From: JBBQWS01 sp038210415
Lineage (GTDB): Bacteria > Actinomycetota > Actinomycetes > Prado026
DNA length: 62,688 nt
NCBI GenBank assembly: GCA_038210415.1
Contig: JBBQWS010000014.1
Location: 1 to 62,688, forward strand
Reading direction: 5' to 3'
The translations under genes and the position numbers were made by a program. How positions within the stretch are numbered: the stretch's first letter is position 1; the number at the start of each line of letters is the position of its first letter. The notes beneath the pieces are model-generated. The model worked only from the letters and a program-made list of their open reading frames with translations. It had not been told where the DNA came from and searched no databases. Below, one piece after another: positions 1-7,553 of this stretch.

Positions 1-1
1 C

Positions 2-364
2 CCCCCGTCCCTTGTGACAACGCTCCAATCCTGGCGGGTCCAGCAGGCGACTGAGCGGCTCGCTGCGATCGCTTGGGACGAAGAGGGTTGGGTTTTCACG
101 ACTCCCGTGGGCACCGCGTGGGACCACAGCAACGCGATGAAAGCCTACAAACTGGCGGCCGGGAAGGCCGGCGTGCCGACGGCCACGTTCCACGGCCTGC
201 GCCACGCGGCCGCGACCGTGCTGCTCGAAGAGGGCGTACCGATGCGGGTGGTCGCCGAGGTGCTCGGCCACTCCAGCACTCGACTGACCGCCGACACGTA
301 CAGCCACGTCACAGCGCGTCTCACGCAGGACGCAGCGGCGGCACTCGAGCGCGGGCTCGCCTGA
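2..364 (+). CDS. Tyrosine site-specific integrase, C-terminal part (5' end outside window)
   Basis: This is the catalytic end of a phage-type tyrosine recombinase, which would excise and integrate a mobile element by strand exchange. The frame is open to the window edge, so a GTG at 14 is probably internal. Visible motifs are HGLRH (box II His-x-x-Arg), LGHSS (the His/Trp position) and the nucleophile Tyr in TADTYSHV. The first catalytic Arg and the core-binding domain lie outside the window. The gene runs toward the 3' end of tRNA-Asn, with its stop 73 bp from it. That is the usual arrangement at the end of an element inserted in a tRNA gene. Family assignment is firm; whether the element is a prophage or an ICE cannot be seen. 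Confidence 0.88.
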   Translation, partial: PPSLVTTLQSWRVQQATERLAAIAWDEEGWVFTTPVGTAWDHSNAMKAYKLAAGKAGVPTATFHGLRHAAATVLLEEGVPMRVVAEVLGHSSTRLTADTYSHVTARLTQDAAAALERGLA

Positions 365-367
365 ATG

Positions 368-390
368 CGTTGCTGTCAACGTTGCTGTCA
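368..390 (+). repeat. 11-bp direct repeat between integrase and tRNA-Asn
   Basis: The word CGTTGCTGTCA occurs twice, at 368-378 and 380-390, at a 12-bp pitch immediately after the integrase stop codon. Short direct repeats beside an attachment site are typical arm-type binding sites for tyrosine integrases or excisionases. That role here is inferred from position only. Confidence 0.5.
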
Positions 391-412
391 TGAGGGCGTC
401 GCCAAGGGGTCC

Positions 413-429
413 GCAGGTCTGTGACCTGC
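413..429. terminator. Perfect 7-bp hairpin between integrase and tRNA-Asn
   Basis: GCAGGTC (413-419) and GACCTGC (423-429) form a perfect stem with a 3-nt loop, 8 nt past the tRNA 3' end. It has no U tract. It could end the tRNA transcript, the integrase transcript, or be part of the attachment region. Confidence 0.35.
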
Positions 430-436
430 GCAGATG

Positions 437-509
437 CTCCCGCGACTGGACTCGAACCAGTAACCGCCCGATTAACAGTCGGGTGCTCTGCCAATTGAGC
501 TACGCGGGA
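437..509 (-). tRNA. tRNA-Asn (anticodon GTT)
   Basis: A complete 73-nt cloverleaf reads on the minus strand. The acceptor TCCCGCG (from 509) pairs with CGCGGGA, the D-arm contains GCTCAATTGGCAGAGC, the anticodon loop is CTGTTAA (GTT, Asn), and the T-arm is GGTTCGAGTCC. CCA is not encoded; G is followed by CAT. An integrase gene runs toward its 3' end, so the 3' half is the likely attB/attL core, restored by the incoming element. A weak -10-like TAGCGT lies upstream of the 5' end. Confidence 0.95.
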
Positions 510-597
510 CCGCTGAACGCGAGCGCCACGCTATCAGCCGAGGCCGGGTCCCTCGAAACCAGGCAGGCCTGGCGCGCCGAGCCCCGGACCCCGCGGG

Positions 598-1101
598 TCA
601 CAACCCTGTCGAGGACCGAAGCGCTGCGATCGCGGCGTCGGCCTGAGCCCGGACAGCGGGGTCTGTCGGGTCGATCCCGTCGTCGAACCGAACGGTCCAG
701 GCGAGATCGTCCTTGCCCGGCGCTCGACGCGCCGTGATCCGCGCTCCGCCACCGTCGGCGAGCGTCACCCGCTCGGCGAGGGCGATCGTCGAGGTGACGC
801 GCTCGCGGATCATCGGCGGCAGCTCACCGGGCTCGTCCAGCCGCACGAGGTACCGCCGGCCGCCCCGGCCGATGAGCAAGATGTCGAGCACGGGATCCTC
901 CCACCCGGCCAGCTCGATCCGCTCGTACGGGATCCGGGCGTGGTCGCCGCTCCGAGTCGGGACGTAGACGGCCTGCAGGGTCGCGAGCACCGGCTCACCC
1001 TGCGCGTCGCGACCCCACGCCAGGACCCGCTCGCCCTCGTCGACCAGCGCCCGCACCTCCGCGGGCAAGCGGGCCCGCCCGAACCGCCGGTGCTCAGCCA
1101 T
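598..1101 (-). CDS. Conserved actinobacterial protein of unknown function next to dnaG
   Basis: The 167-residue product is soluble, with no signal peptide or membrane segment. I do not recognise a catalytic motif. The alternation of short strands (for example VLDILLIGRGGRRYLVRLDE) and a C-terminal helix rich in Ala suggests a small beta-rich domain of the kind that reports or scales a quantity, but this is only an impression. It starts 3 bp after the dnaG stop and is probably cotranscribed with it. Proteins of this kind are found beside dnaG in related actinobacteria. No function is assigned. Confidence 0.7.
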   Translation of the reverse strand: MAEHRRFGRARLPAEVRALVDEGERVLAWGRDAQGEPVLATLQAVYVPTRSGDHARIPYERIELAGWEDPVLDILLIGRGGRRYLVRLDEPGELPPMIRERVTSTIALAERVTLADGGGARITARRAPGKDDLAWTVRFDDGIDPTDPAVRAQADAAIAALRSSTGL

Positions 1102-1104
1102 CGG

Positions 1105-2973
1105 TCACAGCCCGCCGATGGCCTTCTCGTTGAGCTGACGACGCAGCTGTTCCAGAGCGATGAGTGCGCCGAACGCAGCGGCGTACTCCGCGGGGTCGGT
1201 GTCCGGGTCGATCCGCTGCAACCGGCTGCGCGCCTCGACCACCTGGGCGATCACCTGGCGCTCCTGGAGCCGCCCGATCTGCTCGTCGACATAGCGGGCA
1301 TCGGGTTCCCCCGCGCAGCGCAGCGGCTCGACGGCGAGCTCGGTGACCACCGAACGCACCTGGTCGTTCGACGCGACGTCGAGCACGCGGGTGACCCAGA
1401 CCTCGCCGCCAGCGCCCGCAGCCTCGACTCCCCCGGCCTCGGCGATGGCGCGGCAGGCCGCGGCGTAGGCGGGGTGCCCGAACGCCTCGGCGCCGAGTTC
1501 GTCGAAGCCCGGCCCGGCCAGGCCCGGATACTGCAGGGCCGTCTTCAGCGCCTCACGGTCGACCATGAGCGACCGGTCGTCCGGCCGTGGGCGCTCGGCT
1601 GACGGGACCGGTGCGACCGGGGCGGCTGCCGGCACCTGCCCGCCCGCCCGGACGGCCTGCCCGACCACCTCGAGCACCGGGCCGGGCTCCATGCCGAGCC
1701 ACCCGGAGAGCGAGACGGCGTACGCCTGACGCAGAGAGCGGTCCTTGGTGCGGGCGACGACGGGGGCAGCCGCCCGGAGCGCGGCGATCCGGCCCTCGGG
1801 TACACCGAGGTCGTAGCCGGCCAGGATGCTCTTGACGACGAACTCGCTCAGCGGCACCCGGCCGGCGACCAGCGCGCGCACCGCCTCCGGGCCCTTGGTC
1901 TGCCACAGCTCGCACGGGTCGAGCCCGCTGCCCTCGACCGCGACGTACAGCTGGGTCACGAACTTCGCGTCCTCGGTGAAGGCCCGCAACGCCGCCTTCT
2001 GCCCGGCCGCGTCGCCGTCGAACGTGAAGACGACCTCACCCTTGAACTCGTCCTGGTCCATCAGCAGCCGGCGCAGGATACGGACGTGGTCGTCGCCGAA
2101 GGAGGTGCCGCACGTGGCGACCGCGGTCTCGACCCCCGCCAGGTGGCACGCCATAACGTCGGTGTATCCCTCGACCACGACAGCCTGCTGACGCTTGGCG
2201 ATGTCCTTCTTGGCGAGGTCGATGCCGAACAGCACCTGGCTCTTCTTGTAGATCGGCGTCTCGGGCGTGTTCAGGTACTTCGGGCCCTGGTCGTCTTCGT
2301 ACAGCTTGCGTGCGCCGAACCCAATGACGTCGGACGTGATGTCACGGATCGGCCACACCAGCCGACCACGGAACCGGTCGTACACGCCCCGCTCCTTCTG
2401 GCTCACCAAGCCGCTCATGGTGAGCTCAGCGTCGGTGAACCCCTTGCCTCGAAGGTGGGTCGTCAGGGCGTCCCATCCCTTCGGCGCGTAGCCCACCCCG
2501 AACAGGGCCGCGGCCGCCGAGTCGAAGCCACGCTCGGTCAGGAACCGGCGCCCCGTCTCGGCCTCAGCCAAGGTCGCCAGCTGGGCGGCGTAGAACTCCT
2601 GGGCCAGTCGGTGCGCCTCGACCAGCCGAGTGCGCTGCCCCTGCTGGCGGTTCGGGGCGGAGCCGCCCTCTTCGTACCGCAGCTGGACACCGCTCTTGGC
2701 GGCGAGGCGCTCGACCGCCTCGGCGAAGGTGAGGTGGTCGATCTTCTGGACGAAGTTGATGACGTCGCCGCCCTCGGCGCAGCCGAAGCAGTAGTAGTAG
2801 CCACGGGCCGGGGTGACGTGGAACGAGGGCGACTTCTCTTCGTGGAAGGGGCACAGCCCCTTCATCGAGCCACCGCCCGCGCCGCGCAGCTGGACGTACT
2901 CGCCGACCACCTCGTCGATGCGGGCGCGCTCTCGGACCAAGGTGATGTCGTCGTCCTTGATCCGGCCGGCCAT
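1105..2973 (-). CDS. dnaG: DNA primase DnaG
   Basis: DnaG makes the RNA primers for lagging-strand synthesis. The 622-residue product begins with the CHC2 zinc finger (Cys41, His44, Cys62, Cys65). The DnaG catalytic core with its Toprim fold follows: VVVEGYTDVM near residue 265 supplies the acidic residue, and FDGDAAG near 320 is the DxD-type motif. The C-terminal helical domain, which in the family binds DnaB, is present and rich in Ala. Length and order match full actinobacterial primases. The ATG at 2973 follows a TAGACT box by 6 nt and lacks a clear Shine-Dalgarno sequence, which suggests a leaderless mRNA. It is divergent from the M23 lipoprotein gene. Confidence 0.97.
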   Translation of the reverse strand: MAGRIKDDDITLVRERARIDEVVGEYVQLRGAGGGSMKGLCPFHEEKSPSFHVTPARGYYYCFGCAEGGDVINFVQKIDHLTFAEAVERLAAKSGVQLRYEEGGSAPNRQQGQRTRLVEAHRLAQEFYAAQLATLAEAETGRRFLTERGFDSAAAALFGVGYAPKGWDALTTHLRGKGFTDAELTMSGLVSQKERGVYDRFRGRLVWPIRDITSDVIGFGARKLYEDDQGPKYLNTPETPIYKKSQVLFGIDLAKKDIAKRQQAVVVEGYTDVMACHLAGVETAVATCGTSFGDDHVRILRRLLMDQDEFKGEVVFTFDGDAAGQKAALRAFTEDAKFVTQLYVAVEGSGLDPCELWQTKGPEAVRALVAGRVPLSEFVVKSILAGYDLGVPEGRIAALRAAAPVVARTKDRSLRQAYAVSLSGWLGMEPGPVLEVVGQAVRAGGQVPAAAPVAPVPSAERPRPDDRSLMVDREALKTALQYPGLAGPGFDELGAEAFGHPAYAAACRAIAEAGGVEAAGAGGEVWVTRVLDVASNDQVRSVVTELAVEPLRCAGEPDARYVDEQIGRLQERQVIAQVVEARSRLQRIDPDTDPAEYAAAFGALIALEQLRRQLNEKAIGGL

Positions 2974-3011
2974 GGCCGGAGTCTACGTGCGCCTCGGTTA
3001 CCCTCGAACCC
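2974..3011. promoter_or_regulatory. Compact divergent promoter region of dnaG and the M23 gene
   Basis: Only 38 bp separate the two start codons. On the minus strand TAGACT (2980-2985) lies 6 nt before the dnaG ATG. On the plus strand TACCCT (2999-3004) lies 7 nt before the M23 ATG. Both fit the TANNNT -10 element spaced for transcription to begin at the start codon. No convincing -35 boxes were found. Confidence 0.45.
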
Positions 3012-3821
3012 ATGATGCACAGCCTCGCCCGACGCCGGGCCCGAGCCCCGTTGGGCATGGCCCTGACAGCGCTCGCGCTCGTCGCCTGTGGCGGCGGGAG
3101 CAGCCCACAGCCCCAAGCCGCCGCGCCGAGCAGCACCTCGGCCTCGCCGAGCGACACCCCGACCCCCACGCCCACGCCCACGCCGACTCCGACGCCCAGC
3201 CCGACGCACAGCGCCACACCGAAGCCGAAACCTGCCACCACCCCCAAGCCCAGCCCGAGGCCGACCCCCAGCCCCACGCCCAGGCCCCCGACGGGCACGG
3301 CGGCCTACGTCTTCCCCGTGCAGGGTTGCTCGGTCAGCTACGCCCACAGCCACCACGACTACCCGGCGACCGACATCTTCGCCCCCCGCGGCTGCGCCTA
3401 CGTCGCACCGACCTCGGGCCGAATCGACGAGGTCAGCTACACCGACACCTGGTCGTCCTCGACCAACCTCGGCGGAACCAGGGGCGGTCTCACGATCTCG
3501 ATGATCGGCAACGACGGCGTCCGCTACTACGGGTCCCACTTCTCGTCGATCGCCGCCGGGATTCGACCTGGGCTCGTCGTCCGCGCCGGACAGCTGCTGG
3601 CCCGGGTCGGCAATTCCGGCGACGCCCGCGGCATCACCACCCACGTGCACTTCGGGATCTCGTGGCCCACCGGGCCAGGCGTCTGGTGGGTCCGCCGCGG
3701 CGAGGTCTACCCCTGGCCGTATCTCGACGCCTGGCGGGCGCACACGTCGAGATCGCCTGCGGCGGCCGTCGCCGCACGGCACACCGCCGTGGGCAACGCC
3801 GGCTGCACCGTCGACTGCTGA
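3012..3821 (+). CDS. Lipoprotein with M23 (LytM-type) peptidase domain
   Basis: This is probably a cell-wall-associated endopeptidase or a regulatory LytM factor acting on peptidoglycan cross-links outside the membrane. A lipoprotein signal ends in the lipobox LVAC, making Cys26 the acylation site. Residues 30-95 are a Thr/Pro linker of TPTP and PKP repeats. The M23 domain follows, with the metal-binding pattern HHDYPATD (near 114-121) and the HVH motif (211-213). Both metal motifs are present, so activity is plausible. The start is taken as the first of two adjacent ATG codons. The gene is a single unit, convergent with the acetyltransferase gene. Confidence 0.88.
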   Translation: MMHSLARRRARAPLGMALTALALVACGGGSSPQPQAAAPSSTSASPSDTPTPTPTPTPTPTPSPTHSATPKPKPATTPKPSPRPTPSPTPRPPTGTAAYVFPVQGCSVSYAHSHHDYPATDIFAPRGCAYVAPTSGRIDEVSYTDTWSSSTNLGGTRGGLTISMIGNDGVRYYGSHFSSIAAGIRPGLVVRAGQLLARVGNSGDARGITTHVHFGISWPTGPGVWWVRRGEVYPWPYLDAWRAHTSRSPAAAVAARHTAVGNAGCTVDC

Positions 3822-3831
3822 AGGCTCAGGG

Positions 3832-4287
3832 TCAGGGCAGCTCGCGCGACATCCGAAAGTGCGGAATGCCGGTCTCGGTGACGAACTCCTCGCCCTCGCG
3901 GACGAAGCCAAACCGGTCGTAGAACCCGAGCGCCACCGTGCGCGCGTTGCACCACATCAGGGCGCCGCCCCGTGCTGCCGCCTCGACCACGCCGTGGCGG
4001 AGCGCCGCCTCGCCGTAGCCCTCGCCGCGGTGCGCCGGGTCGCTGGCCATCCCTCGCAAGCGCCAGGCGGCGACCTCCGGCCGGTCCGGGTGGGGTTCCG
4101 GCAGGAAGGCCGCGACGCCGCCCACCATCTGCGACGGGGTGAACGCCGCGACGTAGAACGCCCCGGGTTCGTCGACCAGGTCGTCTGAGGTGGCCTGCCG
4201 GCCTGGACGTAGCACGAGCAGCTGCAGCGGACGCACCACACGACGCGGCACGACCTCGGCGCGGATCCGCCCACCGGGCGCGGTCAT
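3832..4287 (-). CDS. GNAT family N-acetyltransferase
   Basis: The product is a 151-residue acyl-CoA-dependent acetyltransferase of unknown substrate. The acetyl-CoA pyrophosphate loop is seen in DPAHRGEGYGEAAL, an R/Q-x-x-G-x-G/A pattern. The C-terminal ALGFYDRFGFV segment is the usual GNAT motif B region. The reading frame extends further upstream, but the ATG at 4287 overlaps the dgt stop as ATGA, and the N-terminus from there matches the family. It is therefore the last gene of the dgt operon and translationally coupled to it. Confidence 0.85.
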   Translation of the reverse strand: MTAPGGRIRAEVVPRRVVRPLQLLVLRPGRQATSDDLVDEPGAFYVAAFTPSQMVGGVAAFLPEPHPDRPEVAAWRLRGMASDPAHRGEGYGEAALRHGVVEAAARGGALMWCNARTVALGFYDRFGFVREGEEFVTETGIPHFRMSRELP

Positions 4288-5525
4288 GGCGCGACCAGCC
4301 GGCCGTGCCAGGCGACCGCTGAGGTGTCGGTCAGCGACGCCACCTGGTCGACCACCACACGCAACCGAGCCGCGTCGTCCGGCGCCGCCGCGAAGTCCGC
4401 GAGGAACTCGGTGCTCAACGTCGCCGGAGCCCCGGCCAGCACGGCCGCCGTCAGCTCGTGCACCAGCACCCGCTGCTCGGCGTAGGTCTGCTGCTGGCCG
4501 GTGCGCTGCATGACGAACACCGCGGCAACGGCCTTCAGCACCGCACATTCCAGCCGGGCCTCGTCGGGAACGACAAGGTCGGCTGCGTACCGGGTCAGCG
4601 GGTCAGGGCCGAACCGGTCACGCGTCGTGGCCTCCGCCGCACCGCACAGCCGACCGATCAGCTGGCTGGTGAGATTCTTCAGCCCCGCCAGACCCCGCAC
4701 CGAGCCGTCGTACGCCGACGGCCACCACGGCTGCGCCCGCAGGCCGTCGAGGGCCGCGGACAGCTGCGCGGGTGCGGCGCCGGGTGCGTACCGGTCGGCC
4801 GCCAGCTCGACGACCTCGGCGCGCTCGGCCGGGTCGGCCAGCTGCGCCAGGGTCACATGGCCCGCATGCAAGGCGTCCTCGACGTCGTGCACGCAGTAGG
4901 CGATGTCGTCGGCCCAGTCCATCACCTGCGCCTCCAGGCAGCGCCGACCGGCTGGCTCGCCCCGACGCATCCACTCGAACACCTCGCGGTCGTCGGCGTA
5001 GGCGCCGAACTTGGACCCCGCGCCCGGAACCTCACCGCGAGTCCACGGGTACTTCGTCGCCGCGTCCAGCGTCGCTCGGGTCAGGTTGAGACCCACGCTG
5101 CGGCCGTCCGATCCGGGCCGGAACGTCTTCGCCTCGAGCCGGGTGAGTACCCGCAACGTCTGGGCGTTTCCCTCGAAGCCGCCACAGCTCTCGGCCAGCT
5201 CCGCCAGCACCTGCTCGCCGTTGTGGCCGAACGGCGGGTGCCCGAGGTCGTGGGACAAGCCCGCGGCCTCGACGAGGTCGGGGTCGCAGCCGAGCGTCTG
5301 CCCCAGCTCGCGGCCGATCTGCGCCACCTCGAGCGAGTGGGTCAGCCGGGTGCGTGGGAAGTCGAGCTCACCGGCCACGACGACCTGGGTCTTGCCCGCC
5401 AAGCGGCGCAGGGCCGCACTGTGCAGCACCCGAGCCCGGTCGCGCTCGAATGCGGTGCGAGCACCCGGCTTGGGCGGCTCGAGCACCAACCGTTCGATTG
5501 CTGAGTCGTCGTACGCAGCACTCAC
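4284..5525 (-). CDS. dgt: Deoxyguanosinetriphosphate triphosphohydrolase-like protein
   Basis: HD-superfamily hydrolase of the dGTPase type, which splits dNTPs into deoxynucleoside and triphosphate. The product is 413 residues from the GTG at 5525. The metal-binding set is present: His63 in THSLEV, then His92-Asp93 in SHDLGHPPFGH, and a later Asp in DWADDIAY. An open frame continues upstream into an unrelated gene; the GTG gives the expected N-terminus AAYDDSAIERL. The DsbA-like gene lies 28 bp upstream and a GNAT gene is coupled downstream. Dgt beside dnaG is a conserved actinobacterial order. Confidence 0.93.
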   Translation of the reverse strand: MSAAYDDSAIERLVLEPPKPGARTAFERDRARVLHSAALRRLAGKTQVVVAGELDFPRTRLTHSLEVAQIGRELGQTLGCDPDLVEAAGLSHDLGHPPFGHNGEQVLAELAESCGGFEGNAQTLRVLTRLEAKTFRPGSDGRSVGLNLTRATLDAATKYPWTRGEVPGAGSKFGAYADDREVFEWMRRGEPAGRRCLEAQVMDWADDIAYCVHDVEDALHAGHVTLAQLADPAERAEVVELAADRYAPGAAPAQLSAALDGLRAQPWWPSAYDGSVRGLAGLKNLTSQLIGRLCGAAEATTRDRFGPDPLTRYAADLVVPDEARLECAVLKAVAAVFVMQRTGQQQTYAEQRVLVHELTAAVLAGAPATLSTEFLADFAAAPDDAARLRVVVDQVASLTDTSAVAWHGRLVAP

Positions 5526-5553
5526 GCCGGAACGATATCGGCCCCGTCGCGGG

Positions 5554-6168
5554 TCAGCGTGCTGCGACCGGCTCGCGAGCCCGGGCGATGAACAACCGGA
5601 GCACCTCAACCTCCTGCGCGCCCTGGACCGCCACCCGGCCCGCGACGACATAGGTCGGCACTGCGGACACCCCCAACAGTCGCGCCTCGACCGCGTCGGC
5701 GTCGAGTCGGTCGAGCGACGCCCCCGCCTCAAGCCGGGCCCGGACGCGTTCGGACTCGTCGTGGGCGGCCCCGGCGACTTCGGCCGCGACGACGTCGATG
5801 TCGCCGATGTCGAGGCCCCGCTCGAAGAAGGCGCCGAAGAGCACCGCGGCGACCGCACGCTGGCGCGCCTCAGCGTCGTACAGGAGGATCGCCTGCTGGG
5901 CGAGGGCTGTGTCGGCCACCTTGGCCTGGCGCTTGAAGTCGAAGACGATGCCGACCTCACGGCCGACCTCGGACACCCGCGCGTGGTCCTGGTCGACCAC
6001 GACAGCCGAACCCCTCTGGAACGAGCGCCAGCGGGTGATCACCGAGCCGTCCGGCTCGTGCGCCAGGGCGAGCGCGAGTCGACGGCTTCCGATGTAGCAC
6101 CACGGACAGCCGAGGTCGGCCCACACGTCGAGCGTCACGGTCGTCGAGGAGTTCGTCGAGTTCGGCAC
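5554..6168 (-). CDS. DsbA family protein (FrnE/HCCA isomerase-like thioredoxin fold)
   Basis: A cytoplasmic thioredoxin-fold oxidoreductase of 204 residues. Near the N-terminus LGCPWCYIG gives the CxxC pair (Cys21, Cys24). The helical insertion typical of FrnE/2-hydroxychromene-2-carboxylate isomerase relatives follows, and SAVPTYVV supplies the cis-Pro loop. It has no signal peptide. The GTG at 6168 is chosen because AAGGA lies 8 nt upstream; the longer frame has no such support. Substrate unknown. It may be cotranscribed with dgt. Confidence 0.85.
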   Translation of the reverse strand: MPNSTNSSTTVTLDVWADLGCPWCYIGSRRLALALAHEPDGSVITRWRSFQRGSAVVVDQDHARVSEVGREVGIVFDFKRQAKVADTALAQQAILLYDAEARQRAVAAVLFGAFFERGLDIGDIDVVAAEVAGAAHDESERVRARLEAGASLDRLDADAVEARLLGVSAVPTYVVAGRVAVQGAQEVEVLRLFIARAREPVAAR

Positions 6169-6256
6169 GCCGGCATCCTTCCCTCGCGCGGACGCCGACC
6201 AAACCCTCGCCGGCTGACCGGTCGGACGCCCCGGGTCGCGCCGTGGTTCCCCGAGA

Positions 6257-7450
6257 TCAGCCGCCGGAGTCAGCCAGCTCGGCGCCCTCCGGCACCTCGA
6301 ACGCGTCGGGGTCGTCGAGCCAGCGCTCGGGGAGGCTGACCGGCCGGACACCGGTCGTCCGGCCCCTGGGTGCACCCAGCACCTGCACCGGGTACGGCTG
6401 GTCGAGGTCGAGCCGACCGAGCCGGTCGTCGAGCTCGGAGAGGCTGCCCACCATGCCGAGCGCCCGGCGGCTCTGCGACCCGACGCTGAAGCCTTTGAGG
6501 TACCACGCGACGTGCTTTCGGAAGTCGCGACAGCCGCGTCCTTCGTCGCCCAGCGCCTCGCCCAGGAGCTCCGCGTGCCGGCGCATCACTGCGGCGACCT
6601 GCGCCAGCCCAGGCTCGGCGACGTCGGCCGGGCGTCCCTCGAAGGCCGCGGCCAGGTCGTGGAACAGCCAGGGCCGGCCAAGGCAGCCGCGTCCGACGAC
6701 GACCCCGTCACAGCCGGTCTGCTCGACCATGCGCAGTGCGTCGGTGGCCTCCCAGATGTCGCCGTTGCCCAGGACCGGAACGCTGAGGTGCTGCTTCAGT
6801 CGCGCGATCGCCTCCCAGTCGGCCTGCCCGGAGTACAGCTGCGCCGCGGTGCGCCCGTGCAGCGCCACCCAGGCGACGCCTGCGTCCTCGGCGATCCGGC
6901 CCGCCTCGAGGTACGTCAGGTGGTCGTCGTCGATGCCCTTGCGCATCTTCACCGTCACCGGAAGGTCGCCGGCGGCCTCCACGGCACCGCGCACGATCGC
7001 CTCGAACAGCCGCCGCTTGTACGGCAGAGCGCTGCCGCCGCCTTTGCGGGTCACCTTGGGGACCGGGCAGCCGAAGTTCAGGTCGACGTGGTCTGCGAGG
7101 TCCTCGTCGACCACCATGCGCACAGCGGCTGCCACGACCGCCGGGTCGACGCCGTACAGCTGCACCGAACGCGGCGACTCGTCCGCCGCGAAGGTGATCA
7201 TCCGCAGGGTCTCGCGGTCCCGCTCGACCAGCGCCCGCGAGGTGATCATCTCGGAGACGTACAGTCCCGCGCCGTACTCCCGGCAGAGGCGCCGGAAAGC
7301 GACGTTCGTGATTCCGGCCATCGGGGCCAGCACCACGGGGATGTCCAGCCGGTGCCGGCCCAGCACCAGCCCCCGCGCGCTCGCCCCCACCTGCGCCCCC
7401 ACCTGTCTCCCCACCTGTCTCCCCACCCCGCCATCCTCCCATTCCGCCAC
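6257..7450 (-). CDS. dusB: tRNA-dihydrouridine synthase (DusB type)
   Basis: FMN enzyme that reduces uridine to dihydrouridine in the tRNA D-loop. The TIM-barrel start VVLAPMAGITN, the catalytic-Cys segment LNFGCPVPKV, HGRTAAQLYSG and the flavin phosphate loop LGNGDI are all present, followed by a C-terminal helical domain. The first about 22 residues are odd: VGRQ/VGAQ repeats encoded by a 12-bp G-rich tandem repeat next to a dispersed repeat. Several in-frame GTG codons exist, so the true start may be internal (about 7390) and the repeat-encoded tail may not be translated. Confidence 0.92.
   Translation of the reverse strand: MAEWEDGGVGRQVGRQVGAQVGASARGLVLGRHRLDIPVVLAPMAGITNVAFRRLCREYGAGLYVSEMITSRALVERDRETLRMITFAADESPRSVQLYGVDPAVVAAAVRMVVDEDLADHVDLNFGCPVPKVTRKGGGSALPYKRRLFEAIVRGAVEAAGDLPVTVKMRKGIDDDHLTYLEAGRIAEDAGVAWVALHGRTAAQLYSGQADWEAIARLKQHLSVPVLGNGDIWEATDALRMVEQTGCDGVVVGRGCLGRPWLFHDLAAAFEGRPADVAEPGLAQVAAVMRRHAELLGEALGDEGRGCRDFRKHVAWYLKGFSVGSQSRRALGMVGSLSELDDRLGRLDLDQPYPVQVLGAPRGRTTGVRPVSLPERWLDDPDAFEVPEGAELADSGG
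7389..7424 (-). repeat. 12-bp G-rich tandem repeat in the 5' end of the dusB frame
   Basis: Three 12-bp units run from 7389 to 7424. Two are identical (minus strand GGGGAGACAGGT) and the third is a variant (GGGGGCGCAGGT). On the minus strand they give regularly spaced runs of four or five G, a potential G-quadruplex, and encode the VGRQ/VGAQ tail of the dusB frame. Confidence 0.7.
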
Positions 7451-7480
7451 ATGGGTCCCCTCATGCCACTAGATCGCGCT
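7434..7480 (-). repeat. Dispersed repeat, left copy (inverted relative to 8557-8603)
   Basis: The minus strand reads CTAGTGGCATGAGGGGACCC and then ATGTGGCGGAATGGGAGG. The right copy at 8557-8603 reads the same with about 7 differences in 45 bases. The copy reads away from the AbiEi-like gene and runs into the dusB start region. It resembles short palindromic intergenic elements of actinobacteria built on GCATGAAGGGWCCC. Confidence 0.6.
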
Positions 7481-7553
7481 CCCGATCCCCCAATCGTCCA
7501 CCATTTGCGGATCCGTCGATACGGGCCCGGCTTCGGCTCGCGAGGCTGGGCGC

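Noticed and set aside
940..1602. Plus-strand protein opposite dnaG
   Set aside because: Antisense of the primase gene with no recognisable domain.
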